DNA of 29,415 bases. Origin: an uncultured Alphaproteobacteria bacterium. GTDB lineage: Bacteria; Pseudomonadota; Alphaproteobacteria; RF32; CAG-239. The notes beneath the pieces were generated by a model, which worked only from the letters and a program-made list of their open reading frames with translations, was not told the DNA's origin and did not search any database. The translations under genes and the position numbers were made by a program. Positions 23,311 to 29,415 of this stretch are shown here, piece after piece (positions within the stretch are counted from its first letter, which is position 1; every line of letters starts with the position of its first letter). Location of the stretch: the NCBI GenBank assembly GCA_900540425.1, contig UQFU01000013.1, positions 1-29,415 of the forward strand, written 5' to 3'.

Positions 23311-24290
23311 TCTTCCGATCCTTTCAGCATTTCGCAATGGTCAAAATAATCATCTATTGCCTGAAATGCATCGGCAAAATTATTGATTCTGACGTAATTT
23401 TCCCGAAACTTGCGGGCATCGCGAAGGTTTTTGCAATACCAACAGACATATTTTCGCGAAAGCGGCAAGGCTAATTTTTCTCCATAATAACTTATTAATT
23501 CTTTAATATGCCTTAATAAAATCTGTTTTATTTCGGAAACGGAAATATCTTTTGACTCGGCTCCTGTTGTCAGGTAATCGTGTATCCGGCCAATCAGCCA
23601 CGGTGCTCCCAGGGCCGCCCGGCCGACCATTACGCCATCGGCTCCGGTATAATCCAGCATTGCCTTGGCGCTCCGGGGCGAGGTTATATCGCCGTTGCCG
23701 ATAACCGGGATTTTAACGGCGGCTTTAACCGCAGCGATAATATCCCAATCGGCTTTTCCGGAATAAAATTCGCTTCTGGTGCGTCCGTGCACGGTTATGA
23801 AAGCGGCTCCGCTTTCTTCGCACATCTGCGCAAATTCAACGGCATTAACATGATTGTTATCCCAACCTTTGCGAAATTTGACACTAACCCTGAGCGGAGA
23901 AGACCTGACGACGGCGCTGATAATTTTGGATGCCAGCTCGGGATTGCGCATTAAATCCGAGCCGGAGCGGTTATTGACGATTTTTTTGACCGGACAGCCC
24001 ATGTTGATATCCAAAGACGCGGCGCCCAGCTCACGCAGAAATTCAGCCGCTTCGATAAAAAGCCCGACATCGCCGCCCACCATTTGTACGGTTACCGGAT
24101 AATTTTCGTCCCGGACGTCGGCAATGCGGAAACTTTTGGGATTTTTCCGCTGCAAGGCGTTAATCGCAACCATCTCCGAGACAATATTTCCTCCGCCGAG
24201 TCCGGAAACCAGCCGGCGCATCGGTTTGTCGGTAATGCCGGCCATCGGCGCCAAAAAGACCGGGCTTTTAAATCCTAAATCCTGTATCAT
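23307..24290 (-). CDS. dusB: tRNA-dihydrouridine synthase (DusB/NifR3 type)
   Basis: A 327-aa FMN-dependent TIM-barrel enzyme that reduces uridine to dihydrouridine in the tRNA D-loop. Visible signatures: FLAPMAGITDKPMR near the start, DINMGCPVKKIVNNRSGSDLM with the catalytic Cys, SVKFRKGWD, ITVHGRTRSEFYSG, IPVIGNGDI and DGVMVGRAALGAPW for flavin phosphate binding. The NifR3 name comes from its position before ntrBC in Rhodobacter. Its ATG overlaps the end of the 130-aa gene by 4 bp, so the whole run from 24679 leftward is coupled. Confidence 0.95.
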   Translation of the reverse strand: MIQDLGFKSPVFLAPMAGITDKPMRRLVSGLGGGNIVSEMVAINALQRKNPKSFRIADVRDENYPVTVQMVGGDVGLFIEAAEFLRELGAASLDINMGCPVKKIVNNRSGSDLMRNPELASKIISAVVRSSPLRVSVKFRKGWDNNHVNAVEFAQMCEESGAAFITVHGRTRSEFYSGKADWDIIAAVKAAVKIPVIGNGDITSPRSAKAMLDYTGADGVMVGRAALGAPWLIGRIHDYLTTGAESKDISVSEIKQILLRHIKELISYYGEKLALPLSRKYVCWYCKNLRDARKFRENYVRINNFADAFQAIDDYFDHCEMLKGSEE

Positions 24291-24679
24291 ATTTTGAAAT
24301 CAAAGTTTTTATTGTTTTTGTGCAAAAAATCCAAAAGGATTTTAGGTTCTTCATTGAGGTTGACTGCCGTGTTATATACCTCTCCGGCATATTGTTTAAT
24401 TCCCGGGGCGGTTTGAAAAGCATTAAAACTGTGGAGGCTGTAAACAGCATCCGGCCCGAGGTAGGTCTGGGCATAATTATGCAGGGAAACCGGTTTGCCG
24501 CGTATTCTTTTTCCGGCACCGGAAATTTCATTTTGACGCAAACTTTCCGCAATAATATCATTATCGGCCGCGGTATCGGCATATTTTCCGGCATTACGGC
24601 TTTTCAGCCGGGATGCGTTTTCAAAGATTTGGGCGCTAAGTTCGGCAAAAGCCTGTGAACTGATATTAACGGCCGACAT
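24287..24679 (-). CDS. Unknown 130-aa protein between the coiled-coil protein and DusB
   Basis: Not recognised. A soluble, mostly helical protein with an Ala/Asn-rich first half (SSQAFAELSAQIFENASRLKSRNAGKYADTAADNDII) and a polar second half (HNYAQTYLGPDAVYSLHSFNAF, YAGEVYNTAVNLNEEPKILLDF). No signal, membrane span or cysteine pair. ATG 24677-24679 has GGAGAG 7 nt upstream, overlapping the TAG of the giant coiled-coil gene, and its stop overlaps the dusB start by 4 bp, so it is translated as part of this operon. The start motif (M-x-S-A-V-N) is similar to that of the 218-aa protein at 16801 (MQISAVNSL), which may be chance. Confidence 0.7.
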   Translation of the reverse strand: MSAVNISSQAFAELSAQIFENASRLKSRNAGKYADTAADNDIIAESLRQNEISGAGKRIRGKPVSLHNYAQTYLGPDAVYSLHSFNAFQTAPGIKQYAGEVYNTAVNLNEEPKILLDFLHKNNKNFDFKI

Positions 24680-24690
24680 CAATCACTCTC

Positions 24691-27600
24691 CTACCCCAAT
24701 TTATCCAGAGAACGGGCCAGGATATAATATAACTTTCCGACATCGGAACCGGAGATAACGGCCATCAAAACGCCGGAACGCTCATTTTTCTTGGCTTCGG
24801 CAATAAGAGCCTCAAAATCGGACATATAACGGGTTACCAAATCGCGGAATTCAAGATTTTTCTCAAACTCGGAGCGAATTTGCAAAACCTGCTGTTTGTT
24901 CATATTGCGCGACAAATGGCGGACAAAAGCAGCCGTATCGCCGGCATAATATTTTTTCCACAATTCTTCTTCGGCGTCGGGGGTAAAAATCCGGTTCATA
25001 TCAACGGCCATGGTTTCAAGTTTTTCAACCACATAACCGGCGTCTTTGAGGAAGTTTTCAACTTTGATGCGCTTATAGCGTTTTTCAAGTTCGCTGATTT
25101 TGCTGTCCGCCTTTTGGGAAGTGTCTTGCAATTCTTCAAGCTGGCGGGTAAACAAATCCGTCAGGTGATTTGATTTTCCGACAATATCCGTGCCTTTAGC
25201 GTCAAATTCGGTGGTAGCGGCATTGATATTTTGCATTGCTTCATTGACTTTTTTGATGGTTTCGTCGGTTGCGGCCATCAGGACATTGGACTGTTGCAGA
25301 AATACCTCGCCGGAACTGCGGATCTCATTAGATATCCGTTCGGCATTGGAAGAAATTTCAGAAATGGAAGAACGGATTTTATCGCTGGAATTTTCCATGT
25401 GGATTGAACTCATTTTTGCGGTTTCGCCGATTTGCAGGCTCAGGGACTTGAGGCTTTCGCCAAAGCCTTTCACCTTATCATAAGCCTGCTGAGCCCGTTT
25501 GGAGAATTCCAGAGAGGTATCGTTAAGCACTTTGTTGAAGAATTCGACCAATTTGCGCGTATCGTCGGTAATGGTTGTCATCTTGTCGCCTTGATCGGCA
25601 ATCATCTTGTTGATTTCGACAACGCCGGTGCTGGCCTCGGCCGTGACGGTATTAAAGTTGGCAATATACTTTTCGTATTCTTTGCCGACTTCGCCGATTT
25701 TGGCAACCGACTTATTAACACAACTTCCCAAATCGTCCGAACTCTGATTCAGCGAGAGATTAACCTGTTCAATATTCTTAATCGAGTTTTTAGAGGCTTT
25801 GGCAACATCCTGACTGACAGTCAGCAGCTTGTCGCCCAACACATCAAATTCATACGACAATTTGGAAGTAATGTCAAAAATGCTGTCAGTACTGTCTTTG
25901 AACCTGCTGTTGATTTCGCCGATTTTCTGCGCCACTTCGGAAGAAACGTCAGCCAACATCTTGTACTGCTGCGCCATGGAAGCTTCTCCCAGACGAGCCT
26001 GGGTTGAGACTACATTTACAATGTCGGACAAGCTGTCTTTTTGGTGGTTCAGCGTATCGTTAATCATATCCGTTTGCGAACGGACCTTATTCAGGCTGCC
26101 TTCCAGGTTTTTGACATGATTTTCCATAATGCCGGACACATTCTTGGCGCTGTCGCCTAATACCTGGTGAATATTTTGAACCTTATCGGCACTATTCAAA
26201 AGCTTTTCGGTAGAGGTCATAGCCTGCTGTTCAATTTTTCCGACTTCTCCGCCCAGCGTATCAAGCCCGGATTTGAAACCATTGTAAACTTCTGCCAGTT
26301 TGTCGGTGATGGCCTGCATGTGGGTTTGGGCCGCAGTTTGTTGTTCTGAAATAATCGAATAGATTTCCGAAAGTTTATCAATAGATTTTCCGGAAATTTT
26401 AACCACCTCGTCAGAACGTTTGTTGAAATCTTCTTCCAACATGGCCATCCGCGAAAAGACGCGGTCTGAATTCTGTTCAATAACCGAAACCTGTTTTTTG
26501 AGCGAAGAACCGATGTTGTTGGTATTTTCGGTAATCTTGTCGCAGATGTCAAAAAATTCATTTTCCTGATGATTAAACAGCTGATTGATGGCTTCGGCTT
26601 TTTCGTCCATCACCTGAACCATATTAACCACATGCTGCAAGGTATTGTCAGTAACGGTTTTGATATTGACATTCTGTTTTTCAAAAGCCGTTACCGTCAA
26701 ATCCATACTCTTGACCGTATGGTCGGCCGTATCATTAAGAGTGCTTATCTGACGTCCGAGGATTTCGCTGATGGATTTGGACATTGCTTCAACCTCAATC
26801 GCAGATTTGCTGATATTTTCGACCTGAGCACGAACGGTATTTTCAAATTGAGAAGCTTTGACCAGCGATTTTGAGGTTTCGGAATCGAAAGCTGCGGTCT
26901 GAAGTTCAAGATTCTCATTCAGGCTGCGCGTACTTTCAACCACCGAAGTACAGGACTGGAGCGTTTTTTCCAACTGTTTTTGAAGCTTATTGACCATTTC
27001 TCCGGCGTTGCTTTCGATGGTGTCGGAAGCCTTAACCAAATCTTCAATCTGCCGTTTGAGTTCGGCCTTGATTTCCTCAATTTTGGCTGCCGTCGCCGTA
27101 ATATGACGCTGTTGCTGAACCAGAGAGGTTTCGCTGATTTGACTTTGGGTCTGAACAATGGAAGTTGTTTCTTTGAGGCTGTCGGTATGTTTGTTCATAA
27201 CCTCAATGACTTCATTAAGCTTGGCCACCGAGCTTTCGGCCACCAGACGCAAATCACGATTGCGCTGTTCGACATCGGCAGACACCTTGGCCAATTTTTC
27301 AACCATATTTTCGGCTGATTTGCCCATTGTCTCGGACTGGACATTCATATTATCAGCCATATCTCCGATATTTTTAACGGCATTGGCACTCATCATACTG
27401 AGTTTGTTGCTCTGCTGTTCAAGAACGGTTACGGCTCCGCTGACGGCGGCCCCCGTTTCTTCGGCATATTGCTGCAGAGCTTTGACCTCGCTGCCGATCC
27501 GCCCGTCCACATCGTTCAGATTTTCAATAACGTTTTCAGAAACATTGCGGATATTGTCGACCTGGGTTCCGATGCTTTCGCTGACATTTGAAGCCCGGGT

Positions 27601-28692
27601 CATGATTTTTTCAACTTCAACGCCAAGCGCCTCGTTCTGTTCGCTAAACTTGCGCGACAGTCCGGAAATATTTTCGTCGAGAGCCTCTACAAAGTTTTGG
27701 GAGAATTCTTGGTGATTTTTGAGGGTTTCCTCAATATTGCGGATATCCCGTTCAATTGTATCCCGCAGGCTGCCGGCGCTTTCCAAAGCTTTTTCCGCCA
27801 CGCTTTCCAGACGTTCGGTCTGAGCACCGACACTTTCGTTGATCTGATCAATGTTTTTGCTGACGCGGTCATGAAAATCAATCATTAATTCGTTGGCCCG
27901 CAGCATTTTGGCATTATTCTCATCATTAATATTTTTTATCAGGGCGGAAGAAGCCTTTAACTCCTGAATTTTGGGCAACAAAGCCTCAAAAATATCTTCC
28001 ACGCTGGTACGGATTTGTTCTCCGGCGCCGGAAAAGTCGCTGACTTTGCTTTGCAGCATTTCTGTTGATACTGTCGCTTTTTCTGCCACATAGTCAAAAC
28101 TGCTGACCAGCGTTTTGACCCCCTCGGTCAATTCGGTAATGGTTTTTGAGGAATAATTGTCAAGCACGCCGACCAATTTGGCAAAATCATCAACACGGTT
28201 GCCCAGCTCGGTTTTAATTTTTTCGGTTTGAATAGTGGCCTGCTTGGTGACCTCCTGCAATTCCACGACCTGCGAACGGATGGCATCGGCCAGAGCCTTG
28301 GCGGTTTGGGCGCCGCCATCTTCGGGATAGACCAGCTGATTCATATAAGCACGAAGCAATTTAGCTTCTTTTTTGAAGCTGGCGCCACGGTCAATATAGG
28401 CCATAACCACCCAGATAATAGCCAACGGCAATGTTACGCCGGCCAAAAAGCCACCGAATTCATCGGGCATCATTAAAAACAGGTTAGACCAGCCAAAAAA
28501 CTGGGAAATATAGATAATGACAATTCCAAACCAAACCGCACTGACCCAAATCATCAAACGTTGCAGATTATTCGCCAACCATTTGTTTTTATTATCTTCT
28601 TCAACGGTTTCGACAGGTGTTCCGGCAGAAATAAATTCCGGCAGCTGCGAATCCTTACGCGCGTTGCTGTCTGCAACTTCCTGATTTGACAT
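24691..28692 (-). CDS. Giant two-TM coiled-coil protein (TipN-like architecture)
   Basis: A 1333-aa protein from ATG 28690-28692 (GGGGAAA upstream). Two hydrophobic helices near the N-terminus (about residues 46-67 and 77-99) are followed by about 1,080 residues of helical, heptad-patterned, low-cysteine sequence rich in Glu, Lys, Ser, Asn and Val, with many degenerate repeats (e.g. QVxxI, VxxNL, NIxxxSxxV) like an MCP cytoplasmic or apolipoprotein-type helix. The last ~140 residues are a compact domain (KVENFLKDAGYVVEKLETMAVDMNRIF, EELWKKYYAGDTAAFVRHL, DVGKLYYILARSLD). This overall build is that of Caulobacter TipN-like polarity/division scaffolds; no sequence signature proves that. It opens the dusB-trkA-hfq run. 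Confidence 0.85.
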   Translation of the reverse strand: MSNQEVADSNARKDSQLPEFISAGTPVETVEEDNKNKWLANNLQRLMIWVSAVWFGIVIIYISQFFGWSNLFLMMPDEFGGFLAGVTLPLAIIWVVMAYIDRGASFKKEAKLLRAYMNQLVYPEDGGAQTAKALADAIRSQVVELQEVTKQATIQTEKIKTELGNRVDDFAKLVGVLDNYSSKTITELTEGVKTLVSSFDYVAEKATVSTEMLQSKVSDFSGAGEQIRTSVEDIFEALLPKIQELKASSALIKNINDENNAKMLRANELMIDFHDRVSKNIDQINESVGAQTERLESVAEKALESAGSLRDTIERDIRNIEETLKNHQEFSQNFVEALDENISGLSRKFSEQNEALGVEVEKIMTRASNVSESIGTQVDNIRNVSENVIENLNDVDGRIGSEVKALQQYAEETGAAVSGAVTVLEQQSNKLSMMSANAVKNIGDMADNMNVQSETMGKSAENMVEKLAKVSADVEQRNRDLRLVAESSVAKLNEVIEVMNKHTDSLKETTSIVQTQSQISETSLVQQQRHITATAAKIEEIKAELKRQIEDLVKASDTIESNAGEMVNKLQKQLEKTLQSCTSVVESTRSLNENLELQTAAFDSETSKSLVKASQFENTVRAQVENISKSAIEVEAMSKSISEILGRQISTLNDTADHTVKSMDLTVTAFEKQNVNIKTVTDNTLQHVVNMVQVMDEKAEAINQLFNHQENEFFDICDKITENTNNIGSSLKKQVSVIEQNSDRVFSRMAMLEEDFNKRSDEVVKISGKSIDKLSEIYSIISEQQTAAQTHMQAITDKLAEVYNGFKSGLDTLGGEVGKIEQQAMTSTEKLLNSADKVQNIHQVLGDSAKNVSGIMENHVKNLEGSLNKVRSQTDMINDTLNHQKDSLSDIVNVVSTQARLGEASMAQQYKMLADVSSEVAQKIGEINSRFKDSTDSIFDITSKLSYEFDVLGDKLLTVSQDVAKASKNSIKNIEQVNLSLNQSSDDLGSCVNKSVAKIGEVGKEYEKYIANFNTVTAEASTGVVEINKMIADQGDKMTTITDDTRKLVEFFNKVLNDTSLEFSKRAQQAYDKVKGFGESLKSLSLQIGETAKMSSIHMENSSDKIRSSISEISSNAERISNEIRSSGEVFLQQSNVLMAATDETIKKVNEAMQNINAATTEFDAKGTDIVGKSNHLTDLFTRQLEELQDTSQKADSKISELEKRYKRIKVENFLKDAGYVVEKLETMAVDMNRIFTPDAEEELWKKYYAGDTAAFVRHLSRNMNKQQVLQIRSEFEKNLEFRDLVTRYMSDFEALIAEAKKNERSGVLMAVISGSDVGKLYYILARSLDKLG

Positions 28693-28884
28693 ATATATTT
28701 CCCCAAAAAAACAATTATATATTTCATCCGGGTGCAAGTTTAGCCCAGTTTTTTTGAATTTTAAATTAGAATATTAATCTTTACCGCTTTATCCACAGGC
28801 GCAGGCACGCCCGTTGATGACAGAAGAGGAAGAGAAACGGCCTCTGCATAATGCCCCTGCCCGCCTGAGAAAAGTTACCGAGAG

Positions 28885-28925
28885 AAAAACACTCCGCAGA
28901 GCGCGAACGCTACCCTACGGAGTGT
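28885..28925 (-). terminator. Terminator of the DUF1566-like gene
   Basis: On the minus strand ACACTCCG pairs with CGGAGTGT (arms 28918-28925 and 28889-28896), with an inner AGCG/CGCT pair closed by a TTCG tetraloop, followed by five T. It sits 38 bp after the stop at 28963 and 190 bp before the coiled-coil start. Confidence 0.85.
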
Positions 28926-28962
28926 CGGAGAAAGATTACATAATAATACTTGTTACCCAAGA

Positions 28963-29415
28963 TCAAAAAACGGTAATACAGCGGACGCGGTATTTGTTTG
29001 CGTTACCGGCTAACCAGCCTCCGCCGCCGCTATATGTACCATTATTGGGAGCAAATGCATAAGGCGTATAGGAATTCGTTATATAATAGGTAGCAGTCAG
29101 TTGGGTTGCGGCTTTTCCATCAGCTTTGGTTACCGATCGCAGCTTTTTGTTCACGATTGTGAACTTATCTGTAACCTGACCATTGTTTTTTTCATAACCC
29201 ATGCGTATCATCTCAATACGCTGTGGAAGTTTCCAATCGCCGGCTTTAGTCCCCTCGGTAAAATATTCCAAGCAATAGATATTGGCATTATACGGATTCA
29301 TGGTTCCTTCCCCCGGTTCTTCCAAAGACATGATATAGCCATAATCTTTGTTGGCTGAGACCCAATAAACCAAGCCGATGGCTTTTTTGCCGGATTGCAT
29401 GGAACTGGCAAAAGT
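28963..29415 (-). CDS. DUF1566-like domain protein, C-terminal part (runs off right edge)
   Basis: The reading frame is open to the right edge, so the N-terminus is missing; the in-frame Met at 29400 is probably internal. The visible 150 residues begin with ASSMQSGKKAIGLVYWVSANKDYGYIMSLEEPGEG, which matches the IGVVFY...G.VMSL pattern of DUF1566 and related FGE/lectin-like extracellular domains, and ends in a Gly-rich segment (NNGTYSGGGGWLAG) and a final basic strand. Such domains are usually exported or found at the end of pilin-like or surface proteins. Two cysteines (YCLEY and RVRCITVF) could pair. I cannot say what precedes it. Confidence 0.65.
   Translation of the reverse strand, partial: TFASSMQSGKKAIGLVYWVSANKDYGYIMSLEEPGEGTMNPYNANIYCLEYFTEGTKAGDWKLPQRIEMIRMGYEKNNGQVTDKFTIVNKKLRSVTKADGKAATQLTATYYITNSYTPYAFAPNNGTYSGGGGWLAGNANKYRVRCITVF

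Noticed and set aside
24268..24594. Alternative leftward 108-aa frame overlapping the 130-aa gene
   Set aside because: No ribosome-binding site; the 130-aa frame has GGAGAG and a coupled overlap with dusB.
28750..28770. Sigma54-like CTGGGC...TTGCA upstream of the coiled-coil gene
   Set aside because: The GG-to-GC distance is one base short of the required spacing, so it does not fit the -24/-12 rule.
1..29415. CRISPR array, insertion sequence, integrase or toxin-antitoxin pair
   Set aside because: I saw no regularly spaced repeats, transposase or recombinase motifs, or paired small toxin/antitoxin frames in the window.

Overview
The window looks like chromosomal DNA of an alphaproteobacterium with a moderately AT-leaning genome. 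The main evidence is gene order. One block reads rlpA - D,D-carboxypeptidase - tmk - holB - tatD - PhnP-like metallo-hydrolase, and a second reads dusB - trkA - (HAD) - hfq - hflX. Both are classic alphaproteobacterial neighbourhoods, but both are edited here: metG is missing between holB and tatD, and the ntrB/ntrC/ntrY/ntrX genes usually found between dusB and trkA/hfq are absent. The lineage below class cannot be read from this sequence alone; a host-associated Rhodospirillales-like lineage is only a guess.

Layout. 1-1.4 kb: start of a trkH potassium-channel gene (runs off the left edge) and a membrane-anchored nuclease-fold protein that seems to lack catalytic residues. 1.6-9.8 kb: a compact leftward run of about eleven reading frames, joined by 1-4 bp overlaps or short gaps. 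It covers peptidoglycan remodelling (MltB, RlpA, D,D-carboxypeptidase), dTMP synthesis and replication (tmk, holB), nucleic-acid turnover (TatD, PhnP-like, DHH) and an acyltransferase, ending in a clear terminator. The MltB gene is broken by an in-frame TAG just before its peptidoglycan-binding domain. 9.96-10.69 kb: tRNA-Ser(UGA), its terminator, a structured non-coding island ending in a copy of the tRNA 3' end, a bidirectional terminator and a doubtful small ORF. 10.7-12.1 kb: a sugar-porter MFS transporter with a good sigma70 promoter. 12.2-15.1 kb: an orphan phage-type tail fibre and a DUF4376 tail-fibre-assembly-type protein, preceded by a promoter and an attenuator-like hairpin. 15.3-16.6 kb: a polyprenol/dolichol-kinase-like enzyme and a partner membrane protein. 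16.8-17.5 kb: a single unknown protein behind a sequence that matches the sigma54 consensus. 17.6-18.3 kb: the only rightward protein gene, a hemolysin III/PAQR-type membrane protein. 18.3-28.7 kb: a second long leftward block: a giant two-TM coiled-coil protein, an unknown 130-aa protein, dusB, trkA, a HAD phosphatase, hfq, hflX, a lipoprotein, a DUF2156 protein and a 34-aa membrane peptide. 28.9-29.4 kb: the 3' end of a DUF1566-like gene with its own terminator.

How it fits together. Most of the window is core physiology: cell-wall remodelling, thymidylate supply and clamp loading, RNA modification and RNA-based regulation (DusB, Hfq, HflX), and potassium uptake (TrkA, with TrkH elsewhere). 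The accessory content is the tail-fibre pair, the post-tRNA island and several lineage-specific unknowns (SNase-like, 218-aa, 130-aa and coiled-coil proteins). I see no CRISPR array, insertion sequence, integrase or defence cassette. The most unusual signals are the split MltB, the fibre pair with its regulated-looking leader, the tRNA-end repeat island and the sigma54-type promoter on an isolated unknown gene.
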